A stretch of 64,000 nucleotides of DNA from Stenotrophomonas maltophilia (GTDB taxonomy: Bacteria; Pseudomonadota; Gammaproteobacteria; Xanthomonadales; Xanthomonadaceae), in the NCBI RefSeq assembly GCF_039555535.1, contig NZ_CP154630.1, forward strand, positions 310,001-374,000, given 5' to 3'. Each line of letters starts with the position of its first letter. Within the stretch, counting starts at the first letter, position 1. The notes beneath the pieces were generated by a model that ran no database searches, had not been told where the DNA came from, and saw only the letters and a list, made by a program, of their open reading frames with translations. Below, in pieces: positions 25,776 through 34,829 of this stretch. Position numbers and translations under genes: made by a program.

Positions 25776-26885
25776 TCATTCCAGCAGCCTTGCCCAGCCC
25801 TGCATGCCGTCCAGCCGCGCCAGCACCAGCTTGATGCAGACCAGCAGCGGCACCGCCAGCAGCAGCCCGATCATGCCCCAGGCCCAGCCGAACACCATCA
25901 GTGCCAGGATCAGCACCAGCGGCGACAGCTTCATGCGACGGCCCAGCACGATCGGGGTCACCATCTGCCCTTCCAGGGTGTGCAGGGCCAGGTAGGCGGC
26001 GGCCGGCAGCAGTGCCTGCAGCGGGTCGCGGAACTCGACGAAGCCCATCAGCAGCATCAGCGCCACGCCGATCAGCGGGCCCACGTAGGGGGCGAAATTC
26101 AGCAGTGCGGCCACCGTGCCCCACAGCAACGCCTCCTGCAGGCCGATGCCGAACAGCATCAGCACGCCAGCGAACACCAACCCGACCAGCGTATTGATAA
26201 CGCTGATGGTCAGCACATAGCGCGAGACCTCGCGCTCGATCGAACGCAGGATGTCACTGGTGAATCGCTGCTGCTGGCGGTTCGGGAACAGGGCGATGGC
26301 CGCGCGCTGCAGGCTCTGCCCATAGATCATGAAGAACAGCGTGAGCAGCACCACCGCCAGCACCGAGGCGGCCAGACGTGGCGCGCGGGTCAGCATGCGG
26401 TAGGGGTCGTCCATCTGGGTGCGGATCACCTGCACCTTGTGGTTGCTGTCACCGCCGGCCACGCGGGCGAAGTTCTCCGCCGCCTGGTTGGCCTGCTGCA
26501 CCGGCTTGGTCAGGTCCTGCACCTGGCGCGCCACCTTGCGCAGCTGCTGCGGCGCTTCCTGTGCCCAGTCCATGGCCGGACCGATCAGCTGCACCGCCAG
26601 CGAACCGGTCACGCCCAGGCCGGCGCCGAGGATCAGCAGTGCGCCCAGCGCACGCGGAATCCACAGTTTCTGCAGCAGGCGCAGGATCGGATTGCCGACC
26701 AGCGCGAAGAACACCGCCAGCAGCACCGGCAGGATGATGTCCTGCGCGGCCCACAGCGTGTAGCCCACCGCCAGGGTCGCCAGCACCACCAGCGACATCG
26801 GCCCGCGCGGACGCGACGGCGCGGGCAGCGGTGCGTCGGGCTGCTCGGGACCGGCCGGTGACGGGGACAGGGGGGACTCGCTCAT
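25776..26885 (-). CDS. AI-2E (UPF0118) family transporter
   Basis: 369 residues from the ATG at 26885, chosen because the upstream frame is out of context (very Arg/Pro-rich). After a Pro-rich cytoplasmic tail there are two paired segments at about 30-75, a hydrophilic stretch (about 100-160) and five more segments with LLWGTVAALLNFAPYVGPLIG and a long C-terminal hydrophobic region. The family includes TqsA and Na+/H+ antiporter-like members; substrates vary, so AI-2 export should not be assumed. Confidence 0.87.
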   Translation of the reverse strand: MSESPLSPSPAGPEQPDAPLPAPSRPRGPMSLVVLATLAVGYTLWAAQDIILPVLLAVFFALVGNPILRLLQKLWIPRALGALLILGAGLGVTGSLAVQLIGPAMDWAQEAPQQLRKVARQVQDLTKPVQQANQAAENFARVAGGDSNHKVQVIRTQMDDPYRMLTRAPRLAASVLAVVLLTLFFMIYGQSLQRAAIALFPNRQQQRFTSDILRSIEREVSRYVLTISVINTLVGLVFAGVLMLFGIGLQEALLWGTVAALLNFAPYVGPLIGVALMLLMGFVEFRDPLQALLPAAAYLALHTLEGQMVTPIVLGRRMKLSPLVLILALMVFGWAWGMIGLLLAVPLLVCIKLVLARLDGMQGWARLLE

Positions 26886-26952
26886 CGACGCATCAACCGG
26901 AAAGGGGAGCGCATTATCCGCCGGCCGCGATCGGCGCGGCGGATTACACGCA

Positions 26953-27408
26953 TCAACGTTCGGACAGCTCGGTGGCCGCTTCGGCCGGCCGCGGTTCGCG
27001 CAGTTCCGGTTCGGGCACGGGCCGCGCTGCCGGCGCAGGTCGCTCGGCGGTCGCCGACGTTGCCGCCTGTGCCTGTTCGCTGGCCTCGTCGGCTTCCTCG
27101 GCCGCGTCGTCGGCAGTGGCCGCGGCCTGCGCCGCCATCGCCGTGGCAAATGCCGCCTGTGCGCTGGCAAACAGGTTCGAGACCGAACCGACCATCTGCA
27201 GCCAGCGGGCACCATTGACCTTGCCCGGCACTTCCAGCTTGCCGGCGATGAAGCCACCGGCCAGGCCGACCACCACGATGCGCAGCGGCGACCACCCCTG
27301 TCGCCAGACCTGGCTGAGCGTGGACCAGTGGTCCTGGGTCTCGCCCAGGCGCACGGTCACCACCTGTTCGCAGCGTTTCACCCGCCGCTGCAGCGCACCG
27401 AACTTCAT
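26953..27408 (-). CDS. hypothetical protein, third gene of YqjDE-like cassette
   Basis: 151 residues from the ATG at 27408, which overlaps the upstream stop codon by four bases. One membrane-like segment is present (about 40-58, PLRIVVVGLAGGFIAGKLE). A second, weaker amphipathic Ala stretch follows (about 75-100), then a low-complexity acidic and Pro/Ala tail. I do not recognise a family. By position it corresponds to YqjK in the E. coli yqjCDEK cluster, but sequence support for that is weak. Confidence 0.75.
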   Translation of the reverse strand: MKFGALQRRVKRCEQVVTVRLGETQDHWSTLSQVWRQGWSPLRIVVVGLAGGFIAGKLEVPGKVNGARWLQMVGSVSNLFASAQAAFATAMAAQAAATADDAAEEADEASEQAQAATSATAERPAPAARPVPEPELREPRPAEAATELSER

Positions 27409-27875
27409 GGCTTGCCCTCGGGCAGCTGCACGCCGGCATCGGGGTCGTCTTCGCTGGGCTCGTCGAACAGGCCCAGGCGTGACAGCTGGCGCCGGGTGGC
27501 ATGCATGCCGGTGTGGTGGAAGAAGTACGACACCCGCCAGATCGCATAGCCGGTGATGGCCAGGCTCAGCAGCGAGGTAATCAGCAGGGCCTGCAGCCAA
27601 CTCAGGCCCCAGCTCTCCAGCAGTGCGATGAGGGTGGCGGCCATCAGCAGCCACGCCGAGGCACCAAATACGATCGCCACGCCGGCCCAGGCCAGCGCAC
27701 GACCGAACGCACTGCGGGCCAGCGCGAAGTCGGCCGAAGCCAACCGGCGCAGCGAGCGCACGGTGTGCTTGGCCGAATCGGCAGCGGCACGACCGGCCGC
27801 GCCGACCTGGCGGATGCTCTCATCCAGCGGCGGGGTGGCCGCCGGATCAGGCGCTTGCGTGTTGTTTTCGCTCAC
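27405..27875 (-). CDS. YqjE-like phage-holin-superfamily membrane protein
   Basis: 156 residues with two membrane helices (about 62-85 and 93-115, AGVAIVFGASAWLLMAATLIAL and LQALLITSLLSLAITGYAIW). A helical cytoplasmic N-terminal region and an acidic C-terminal tail flank them. This layout is that of the Phage_holin_3_6/YqjE family, inner-membrane proteins that are not lysis proteins despite the family name. It sits between a DUF883 gene and the gene at 26953, as in yqjD-yqjE. Confidence 0.82.
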   Translation of the reverse strand: MSENNTQAPDPAATPPLDESIRQVGAAGRAAADSAKHTVRSLRRLASADFALARSAFGRALAWAGVAIVFGASAWLLMAATLIALLESWGLSWLQALLITSLLSLAITGYAIWRVSYFFHHTGMHATRRQLSRLGLFDEPSEDDPDAGVQLPEGKP

Positions 27876-27883
27876 GCTGCGGC

Positions 27884-28249
27884 TTACTTGTCGCTGCTGC
27901 CGCGGGCCAGCTTGGCGATGATCCAGCCGGCTGCGAAGGCGACGCCGAACGAGGCCAGCGGACGTTCGCGGATCAGTTCGGCGGCGCTGTCGATCAGGTC
28001 CTTGCCCTTGTCCATCAGCGCATCGACCTGTTCCTTGGCGGCGGCACCGCCGAACTCGGCGGCGGCCAGGCCGGACAGTGCGCTGTCGGACAATTCAGCC
28101 TTGACGTTGGCCTTGCCGATGCGAAGCTCGTCGGTCGCTGCACCGGTTGCACCCTTGATCGCACCGCCGGCGGCCGTAGCGGCCTGCTTCAGGTGGGAAC
28201 CGGCTTCACCCAGGTGTTCCTTCAGGTTCTCGGTATTGGTGGGGCTCAT
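27884..28249 (-). CDS. DUF883 / YqjD-like membrane protein
   Basis: 121 residues. A long amphipathic helical N-terminal part rich in Ala, Gly and charged residues (about 10-90) is followed by ELIRERPLASFGVAFAAGWIIAKL (the RE.P....G.A...G pattern that defines DUF883/YqjD-ElaB) near the C-terminus. YqjD of E. coli is a stationary-phase inner-membrane protein that binds ribosomes through its soluble part. First gene of a three-gene minus-strand unit. Confidence 0.85.
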   Translation of the reverse strand: MSPTNTENLKEHLGEAGSHLKQAATAAGGAIKGATGAATDELRIGKANVKAELSDSALSGLAAAEFGGAAAKEQVDALMDKGKDLIDSAAELIRERPLASFGVAFAAGWIIAKLARGSSDK

Positions 28250-28349
28250 CGAATCACTCCTGTTGCGATGGGGGAACGGGGTCGGCGGTGCCGACCTGGA
28301 CTGACAGCAATAGCATTGCCGGGGTATAGGGGGTGTTACGGCAGGGCGA

Positions 28350-29783
28350 TCAGCGCATCACGAGCTGGCCCTGCTGCTGGCCATTGTTGCGCAGCACGCG
28401 CAGCACCAGCGTCGGCGGGCGCTGCTGGAAGTTGGCACGCCAGCTGGCCAGGTCGGCGAATTCACCCACGGTGGCATCGGTGATGATGTCGCCCTGCTGC
28501 AGGCCGTTGCTGGCGGCGCGGCTGCCCCGCTTGACCTCGCTGACCAGCACGCCGCTGGCGCCTGACTGGCGCAGCGACTCGGGCAGGTCGACAAAGGTGG
28601 CCCCACCCAGGCGCGGGTCCAGGCTGTCGCCGGTGACCGCGCGTGCCTGTTCCTTCAGTGTCGCCTTGATCTGCAGCGGCTTGCCTTCGCGGCGTACGTC
28701 CAGCGTCAACGGGCTGCCGACCGCCGCCAGGCCTTCCACGTTGTGCAGGGCTTCGGCGCTGTCCACGCGCTGGCCATTGGCCGACACCACCACGTCGCCC
28801 GGCTTCAGGCCGGCCGCGGCGGCGGCCGAACCGGCCAGCACGCGGGTGATCAGCGCACCGCGGGTTTCGCCCAGGCCCAGGCCCTGCGCGATCTGTGCGG
28901 TCAGGTTCTGGCTTTCCACGCCCAGCGTGCCGCGTACCACCACGCCGTGCTTGACCAGCTGGTCGACCACGCTGCGCGCCAGGTTCGAGGGAATCGCCAG
29001 GCCCAGGCCGATGTTGCCGGCCATGCTGCCCTGCGGGTTGAAGCTGGCCGTGTTGATGCCGACCAGCTGGCCCTGCAGGTCGACCAGCGCGCCACCCGAG
29101 TTGCCCGGGTTGATCGACGCGTCGGTCTGGATGAAGTTCTGGTAGCCCAGCCCGCGGATGCCGCTGCGGCCCACCGCCGAGACGATGCCGGAGGTGACCG
29201 TCTGGCTGAAGCCGAACGGATTGCCGATGGCCACCACGAAGTCGCCCACCCGCAGCTGGTCGCTGTTGCCGAGCTTGATGTCGGTCAGGTTCTGCGCCGG
29301 GATGCGGATCAGCGCGATGTCGGTGTCGCGGTCGGAGCCGAGGAACTCCGCCTTGACCGTACGCCCATCGGCCAACGTCACCTGAACGTCATCGGCGTTG
29401 TCGATGACATGGTGGTTGGTCAGCACCAGGCCCTCCTTGGCGTCGATGATGACGCCCGAGCCCAGCGATTCGTTGATGCGTTCCTGCGGGATGTCCGGGA
29501 ACAGGCGCCGGAAGAACGGGTCGTTGAAGAAGGGGTTGCGCACGCGAACCACCTGCTTGGTGTTGACGCTGACCACCGCCGGCATCGCCTTCTCCAGCAT
29601 GGGTGCCAGTGACGGCACCTGCTGCCCGGCCACTGCAGCCGGCAGAGCCGCCATGGTCGGTACCACCGCCGGAAGCGGTGCGGCATCGGCACGGTTGTCC
29701 AGGTGGGCGTTGATGCCGGTGGCAACGAAGCCACCGAAGGCGGCGGCGATTGCGAGCGTGAGCAGGGTAGGTAGCGGTCGCAT
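28350..29783 (-). CDS. Do-family periplasmic serine protease (DegP/DegQ-like)
   Basis: 477 residues from the ATG at 29783; the frame upstream has no signal peptide. The N-terminus is a signal or anchor sequence (about 1-24). The trypsin-like domain has the full triad: H125 in TNHHVID, D155 in RDTDIAL and S229 in GNSGGA. PDZ1 spans about 270-365 and PDZ2 about 385-470. A DegP-type Q-linker is short, favouring DegQ or MucD over DegP. It degrades or refolds damaged envelope proteins. It is divergent from the H1-like gene across a 491-bp gap. Confidence 0.93.
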   Translation of the reverse strand: MRPLPTLLTLAIAAAFGGFVATGINAHLDNRADAAPLPAVVPTMAALPAAVAGQQVPSLAPMLEKAMPAVVSVNTKQVVRVRNPFFNDPFFRRLFPDIPQERINESLGSGVIIDAKEGLVLTNHHVIDNADDVQVTLADGRTVKAEFLGSDRDTDIALIRIPAQNLTDIKLGNSDQLRVGDFVVAIGNPFGFSQTVTSGIVSAVGRSGIRGLGYQNFIQTDASINPGNSGGALVDLQGQLVGINTASFNPQGSMAGNIGLGLAIPSNLARSVVDQLVKHGVVVRGTLGVESQNLTAQIAQGLGLGETRGALITRVLAGSAAAAAGLKPGDVVVSANGQRVDSAEALHNVEGLAAVGSPLTLDVRREGKPLQIKATLKEQARAVTGDSLDPRLGGATFVDLPESLRQSGASGVLVSEVKRGSRAASNGLQQGDIITDATVGEFADLASWRANFQQRPPTLVLRVLRNNGQQQGQLVMR

Positions 29784-30274
29784 GGGAGTCGGTTCGCTGG
29801 CGGGAAGGGGGGGCGGTTCGTCTCTACGGTAAAACAAGCTGAATGAGTGTGTCGCGATCTGGATAAATGCGCCATGAAAAACAGGTATGCGAACGGTGCG
29901 TCGAGAGCCGGGCACCTGACCCGCGGCGACACCCATCGAGATGATCAGGACACCTCCGAGAGCCACCCTTCGCCGCGCGGACGCAGTCGGATACTTGCGC
30001 AGTTCCGCGCAGGGAGGTGCCGCACTGCGCCACAACGCATGCCTGCCGTTGCACGTGCGCAGGTGCGCGCAGCGGCGACGATCAACCCGGTGGGCGGCGG
30101 CGCACAGTCCTTAAAAAAAGGGGTTTCCTGAAAACCTGCCGCAACGCGAGGGGGGGTCGACTACACCATTGTCGTCGCAGCAGATGCGATTGCTGGCGCA
30201 TCACCCGTTCCACGATCGTCAATGTCGGTATAGCATCGCCCCGTTTTGATACTTAAGGCCCCCAGGAGGGCAAC
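29784..30274. other. 491-bp divergent intergenic region
   Basis: Separates the Do-type protease gene from the H1-like gene. I see an A-run (30112-30119) beside a short stem (GGTTT/AAACC), which on the minus strand reads as a weak terminator with a run of seven Ts. I also see a possible -10 TATAGC (30230-30235) and a strong AGGAGG (30264-30269) for the plus-strand gene. No small gene can be supported. The length leaves room for an sRNA or a long leader, but I see no known RNA motif. Confidence 0.45.
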
Positions 30275-31156
30275 ATGAGCAACGGTAATGGTGTGTCGGT
30301 CGTGACCGACGCCGTCGAGAACGTCAAAGAAACCGCCACCAACGTTGGCGAGACCATCGCCCACGCTGCCGAAGACGCAGTGAAGTCGGTCAAGAAGACC
30401 GTCAAGCGCGCCACCAAGGCTGCCGGTACCCGCGTTGCCAAGGCCAAGAAGGCCGTGGCCAAGGTCGAGAAGACCGTTGCCAAGAAGGCCGAGAAGGCTG
30501 CCAAGTCGGTCGGCAAGACCGTTGCCAAGGCCAAGCAGAAGCTGGAAGCGGCCAAGAAGAACGCCAAGGCCGAAGCCGCTGCCCTGAAGAAGGAAGTGGC
30601 CAAGAAGAAGGCGGCTGCCGGCAAGACCGTGACCAAGAAGGCTGCTGCTGCCAAGAAGACCACCAAGGCTGCCGGCAAGAAGGTCGCCACCGTGAAAAAG
30701 GCCGCCACCAAGAAGGCTGCCGTCGCCAAGAAGACCGTTGCCAAGAAGACCGCGGCCGCCAAGAAGGTGGTCGGCAAGAAGGTCGCCACCGCCAAGAAGG
30801 CTGTGGCCAAGAAGACCGTCGCCGCCAAGAAGGTCGCCGGCAAGAAGGCCGTGGCTGCGAAGAAGGTTGTCGGCAAGAAGGTTGCCGCCACCAAGAAGGT
30901 CGCCACCAAGAAGACCGCCGCTGCCAAGAAGGTTGTTGGCAAGAAGGTTGCTGCCACCAAGAAGGTTGCCACCAGGAAGACCGCTGCTGCCAAGAAGGTT
31001 GTCGGCAAGAAGGCCGCCGTTGCCAAGAAGGCAGTTGGCAAGAAGGTTGCCGCCACCCGCAAGACTGTCGCCAAGAAGGCTGCGCCGCTGAAGAAGGTCG
31101 CCGCCAAGAAGGCTCCGGCCAAGAAGGCCGTGCGCAAGGTCGCCAAGCGCAAGTAA
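30275..31156 (+). CDS. histone H1/AlgP-like Lys-Ala repeat DNA-binding protein
   Basis: 293 residues. The first 40 residues are a normal amphipathic stretch ([21 protein letters not shown]). The rest is almost entirely Lys, Ala, Val and Thr, in imperfect repeats such as [20 protein letters not shown], two near-identical copies of which lie at about 207-253. The pI is extreme. AlgP/Hp1 of Pseudomonas and BpH1 of Bordetella have comparable KAAK tails and bind DNA non-specifically. An AGGAGG ribosome site (30264-30269) implies high translation. Function as a nucleoid protein is inferred from composition. DNA repeats make the length prone to change. Confidence 0.85.
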   Translation: MSNGNGVSVVTDAVENVKETATNVGETIAHAAEDAVKSVKKTVKRATKAAGTRVAKAKKAVAKVEKTVAKKAEKAAKSVGKTVAKAKQKLEAAKKNAKAEAAALKKEVAKKKAAAGKTVTKKAAAAKKTTKAAGKKVATVKKAATKKAAVAKKTVAKKTAAAKKVVGKKVATAKKAVAKKTVAAKKVAGKKAVAAKKVVGKKVAATKKVATKKTAAAKKVVGKKVAATKKVATRKTAAAKKVVGKKAAVAKKAVGKKVAATRKTVAKKAAPLKKVAAKKAPAKKAVRKVAKRK

Positions 31157-31171
31157 TCGCGCCGTGACCGA

Positions 31172-31206
31172 AGGCCCTGCCACCCCCCGGGTGGTGGGGC
31201 CTTTCG
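31172..31206 (+). terminator. terminator of the H1-like gene
   Basis: A 14-bp stem with two mismatches (31172-31185 with 31190-31203) around a C/G loop, ending in GGGGCCTTTCGCGTTT, lies 15 bp after the stop codon. Confidence 0.7.
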
Positions 31207-31262
31207 CGTTTCTGGGACGCGGTCTGGGGCAAGATGCAGGTTCTTCCGCCGGAGCCCCGGGC

Positions 31263-31955
31263 ATGCGTGGTATCGACTTCAGTTCCTGGCAGGGCGTGCT
31301 GTCCACGTTGGCCGGCCTGGTCCTGATCACCCTGCTGGGCGTGGGCATCCGCCTGCTGGTGATGCAGACCCTGCAGCAGCGCCGCGAGCGCGAGAACCGG
31401 CAGATCAACGAACGGCTGCGCACGCTGATGGCGGCCTACAAGACCCTGGGCGGTTCGTTCACCGGCGAACTGGGTGTGGATCCCAGCCATCGCCGTGACC
31501 TGCGCCAGCGCGAAGATGCCGAGGGCATCGCCGAGCCCCGCTCGGATCGCGCGCGCCGCATCCGTGATGCCGTCGAGGCCGCGTTGTCGGACATCCTGTT
31601 GCTGGGCACCGACGAACAGGTGCGGTTGGCCGCGCGCGCTGCCAACGAACTGGCACAGGGGCGGCCGGTGCACACCCACGAACTGGTGGTCTCGCTGCGC
31701 GACTTCGTGCGCGAGGCGCTGGATCTGGCGCCGATTCCGGCCGACCTGCAGATTCCACCGCAGGGGCCGACCCGGCCCGGTGCCAGTGGTGGCGGCAAGG
31801 GCCGCAACGACGGCGATGCCAAGGGCGGTCGTGCGGGTGGTGGTGGAAGTGGCGGTGGCGGAGTGGGAGCCGGCATGGGCGGCGTGGGCCTCGGCGCCGG
31901 CGCCGCCCTGGGCGCCGGCCATGCCTCCGCCAGCGAAGAAACGGACGCGCGCTGA
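31263..31955 (+). CDS. membrane protein with Gly-rich tail, unknown function
   Basis: 230 residues from the ATG at 31263; upstream frame overlaps the terminator and is excluded. One N-terminal membrane helix (about 12-34, VLSTLAGLVLITLLGVGIRLLV) is followed by a long charged helix (QQRRERENRQINERLRTL, about 38-55). A soluble domain with LSDILLLGTDEQVRLAARAANELA (about 112-135) comes next. The last 60 residues are Gly/Ala-rich and disordered (GGGGSGGGGVGAG). The domain is widespread as a hypothetical in proteobacteria, but I know no function. It is monocistronic. Confidence 0.75.
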   Translation: MRGIDFSSWQGVLSTLAGLVLITLLGVGIRLLVMQTLQQRRERENRQINERLRTLMAAYKTLGGSFTGELGVDPSHRRDLRQREDAEGIAEPRSDRARRIRDAVEAALSDILLLGTDEQVRLAARAANELAQGRPVHTHELVVSLRDFVREALDLAPIPADLQIPPQGPTRPGASGGGKGRNDGDAKGGRAGGGGSGGGGVGAGMGGVGLGAGAALGAGHASASEETDAR

Positions 31956-31970
31956 GCACGTCCGCCCGGT

Positions 31971-32330
31971 TCAGCGGGTCAGTTCGTAGATCGGCACGAA
32001 GCCGCCGTAGATCATCCGCGCGCCGTCGAACGGCATCGGATTCCTCGCAGGATCAAACCGCGGGTCTTCCATCATCTTCTTCATGCCGGCGTCGCGGGTC
32101 GGCTTGTCCGGCCATTCGATCCACGAAAACACCACCGTCTCGTCTGGCGTGGCTTTCACTGCGCCGAAGAAGTCGGTGGTCTTGCCGTGCGGCACGTCGT
32201 CTCCCCAGCACTCGACCACGCGCAGCGCGCCGTATTCGATGAAGACGGGATCCCCTGTGCGTGCGTGGGCGAGGAACTTCTCCTTGTTGGCGGTGGGCAC
32301 CGCCAGGACGAAACCATCGATGTAGCTCAT
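31971..32330 (-). CDS. DUF1428 family protein (YbaA-like)
   Basis: 119 residues from the ATG at 32330. It starts MSYIDGFVLAVPTANKE and contains VVECWGDDVPHGKTTDF and VVFSWIEWPDKPTRDAGM, all diagnostic of DUF1428, a dimeric ferredoxin-like alpha/beta barrel fold related to antibiotic-biosynthesis monooxygenases. The activity is unknown. It is convergent with the preceding membrane protein gene, 15 bp apart. Confidence 0.92.
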   Translation of the reverse strand: MSYIDGFVLAVPTANKEKFLAHARTGDPVFIEYGALRVVECWGDDVPHGKTTDFFGAVKATPDETVVFSWIEWPDKPTRDAGMKKMMEDPRFDPARNPMPFDGARMIYGGFVPIYELTR

Positions 32331-32421
32331 TGCCTGCCTCCGGATGGACCGTGCCGCATGCACGGCCTTCAAGTACCCGACGAACCAGGGCGTCGTGGAT
32401 CGACATCCTGTGTGCGCCTGT

Positions 32422-34824
32422 TCAGCCCGGACCGCCGGGCAGCGGCGCCAGCACCGTATCCGGTGGCTGCTGGCCGGCCAGGTGGCGCACGAAGTAGTCC
32501 CACATGCGGTGCGTGTAGGTGGCGTCGTTGCGGAACAGTTCGTGGTCCTGCCGGGCCAGGTACAGCAGGTCGTAGCTGCGCTGGGCCTTGTTCAGGGCGG
32601 CGGCCAGCTGCAGGGTCAGCGCCGGTGGCGCGTTCTCGTCCAGTTCGCCATAGACCAGCAGCAGATGCCCGCGCAGGTTGCCGGCCAGTGCCGCATTGTC
32701 GAGCCCGGCAAAGGGCGCCGGCACGCCATCCGCCATGGCCGTAGCTGGCAGCACGCCACCGAACAGCCGGTCCATGCCGTGCAGGGCGCCGCCGTAGATG
32801 CCCTGGAAATTGTGGCTGCCGGCCGAGGCCACGCCTACCTTGTAGAACGCCGGATAGCGCAGCAGGGCGCGCGCTGCGCTGTAGCCGCCGAACGAATGCC
32901 CATAGATGCCGACCCGCTGCAGGTCGATGCCCGGGTAGCGTTCGCCCAGCTGGCGCAGCGCAGCCACATGGTCATCCAGCTGCACATCGGCGGCGCGCAG
33001 GAAGCTGCTGTCATGGAATGCCTTGTCGCGGCCACCGGTGCCACGCGCATCGATGCTGACCACCATGAAGCCGAGTTCGGCCAGGCTGGCGCGTGCCACC
33101 GGGTTCAAGGCAGACACCGCCTCGGCGTAGGTCACCGGTGCATTGCTGATGAAGGAACCACCGTACATCGCGTCGATCACCGGGAAGCTGCCGTCATCGC
33201 GATAGTCACGGGGCAGGTAGACGGTGGCGAAGATCGGCGTGCGCCCATCGGCGGCCAGCAGCCGCTCGCGCCGTGGTGGGCGCCAACCGGCAGCAACGAT
33301 CGCGCTGTCATCGGCTGTTTCCAGCACCATCACTTCACGGCCGTCATCGCTGGCCCGCAGCACGGTGCGTGGTGGCTGGTCGAGACGGGAAACGGTATCC
33401 ACCAGATAGCCGCCGCCCGGCGACAGCGCCTGCGGCGCGCGTGCCCCGAACAGCGCGCCGGTACCGGCATCGGCCATGTGGTCGTTGCCATCGGCGGCCA
33501 GGCGCTGGATCGGACCGCCCTGCAGCGATACCCGGTACAGGCCTCGCACGTAGGGGTCGCCACCGTCGACGCCACCGGCGCTGAAGTACGCCCAGCCACC
33601 CGCAGCGTCCACACCCAGCAGGTCACGCACCACCCATTTGCCGCGGGTGAGCTGGCGCAGCACTTTGCCGTCGGACAGGCGCACCCGGTACAGATGGCCC
33701 CAGCCATCGCGCTGCGAGAACCACACGGCGGTGTCCTGCCCGGGCAGGATGGCCACCGCTGGCCGGTTGTAGGAATACACGTTGAGCTGCAGGCGAGTGT
33801 CGCTGGCTTCTTCCAGAACCGTGCGCAATGCACCGCTGTTGGCATCGATCTCCACCAGGCGCAGCCTGCGCGGCGTGCCGAAGTGCGCGATCACGGCATA
33901 CAACCGATCACCGTCCCAACCCAGGATGCCGGCCTCGCTGAGCGTGTTCCAGCCCTCGGGCAGCGCGATGTCATGCTGCCTGCCGCTGAGGATATCGATC
34001 ACATACAGGCTGTCGCGGACCTGCTGTGCATCGCCCAGTACCCCCAGCTTCACGGCATGCACGCGCGGCCGCGCGCTGTGGGTCGGGCTGCTTTCCAGAT
34101 AGGGATAGTCCTGCAGCGCGCGTTCGTCGTAGCGGATGCCGGCTGCGTAACGGCCATCGGGTGACCAGCTCACCGCGAACGGTCGTGCCGGCATCCGGCC
34201 CTGACGGCGTGGAATGCCGCGCAGGGTGAAGTCCGGCAGTACGCCATAGCCATGCCCGGTTTCACCGCCGTGGGTCAGTACCTGCGGCGCCGCTCCAGAG
34301 CGCTGCAGCCACAGGTTGTGGTCGCGTACCTGCAGCCAGGCATCACCGCCGGGCGACGGCAGTGCATCAGCCGGCGGCAACGCCTGTTGTGCGGCCGTGC
34401 ACTGCAGGCGTGGCCATTGGCAGTTGATCTCCGCTTCGCCGTTGAACTGCAGGCGCAGGCCATCATCCAGTACCTGCACGTTGTTCAAGCGCAGGCGTGG
34501 CCCGCTGGCACCCAGCGGTGCAACTGCGGCGCCCAGCGCATCGGGTTCGAACAGGATCTGGCGCGTAGCCTGGATTGGATCGACCAGTATCGCCTGGCGC
34601 CGGCCCTGTGTGTCTTCGCGTTCGTACCAGAAGCGCCCATCCGCCAGCCAGTGGGGCAGGACCGAAGCATTGCGCAGCGCACCGCGCAGATGACTGTCAT
34701 GCACGCGTTCGGCGCGCTGGTAGTCAGCCGCCTGCAGCGCGTGCGCAGCATGGATCGGAAACAGGGAAGCGCAGGCCAGGAGGGCGGCGCGAACAGACAT
34801 CAGCAGTGGATCGGAAACGTGCAA
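32422..34824 (-). CDS. secreted S9-family prolyl oligopeptidase/DPP-like
   Basis: 800 residues when started at TTG 34824, which has a perfect AGGAGG five bases upstream; an ATG at 34800 (792 residues) is the alternative. A signal peptide follows, ending near HAAHA. The N-terminal part (about 60-520) is a beta-propeller, with periodic W/Y-containing strands such as PYVRGLYRVSLQGG. The C-terminal part (about 540-780) is an alpha/beta hydrolase with the nucleophile S644 in YGHSFGGYSAA, an acid in YGELDENAP and the His in RQDHELF. Relatives cleave after proline or act as general oligopeptidases in the periplasm. Confidence 0.88.
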   Translation of the reverse strand: MHVSDPLLMSVRAALLACASLFPIHAAHALQAADYQRAERVHDSHLRGALRNASVLPHWLADGRFWYEREDTQGRRQAILVDPIQATRQILFEPDALGAAVAPLGASGPRLRLNNVQVLDDGLRLQFNGEAEINCQWPRLQCTAAQQALPPADALPSPGGDAWLQVRDHNLWLQRSGAAPQVLTHGGETGHGYGVLPDFTLRGIPRRQGRMPARPFAVSWSPDGRYAAGIRYDERALQDYPYLESSPTHSARPRVHAVKLGVLGDAQQVRDSLYVIDILSGRQHDIALPEGWNTLSEAGILGWDGDRLYAVIAHFGTPRRLRLVEIDANSGALRTVLEEASDTRLQLNVYSYNRPAVAILPGQDTAVWFSQRDGWGHLYRVRLSDGKVLRQLTRGKWVVRDLLGVDAAGGWAYFSAGGVDGGDPYVRGLYRVSLQGGPIQRLAADGNDHMADAGTGALFGARAPQALSPGGGYLVDTVSRLDQPPRTVLRASDDGREVMVLETADDSAIVAAGWRPPRRERLLAADGRTPIFATVYLPRDYRDDGSFPVIDAMYGGSFISNAPVTYAEAVSALNPVARASLAELGFMVVSIDARGTGGRDKAFHDSSFLRAADVQLDDHVAALRQLGERYPGIDLQRVGIYGHSFGGYSAARALLRYPAFYKVGVASAGSHNFQGIYGGALHGMDRLFGGVLPATAMADGVPAPFAGLDNAALAGNLRGHLLLVYGELDENAPPALTLQLAAALNKAQRSYDLLYLARQDHELFRNDATYTHRMWDYFVRHLAGQQPPDTVLAPLPGGPG

Positions 34825-34829
34825 GGCAA

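Noticed and set aside
23223..26861. 1212-residue plus-strand open frame
   Set aside because: It crosses three well-supported minus-strand genes (M17, HAD, AI-2E) and the SMAG repeats, and has no recognisable domain.
25776..26885. AI-2E family protein as evidence for AI-2 quorum sensing
   Set aside because: The family name reflects one member. No luxS or lsr gene is in the window and substrates of the family vary.
30253..31152. Phe/Leu/Ala-rich minus-strand open frame opposite the H1-like gene
   Set aside because: The complement of Lys-Ala codons (AAG, GCC) reads as Leu/Phe/Gly/Ala codons, so it mimics a membrane protein. It has no ribosome site.
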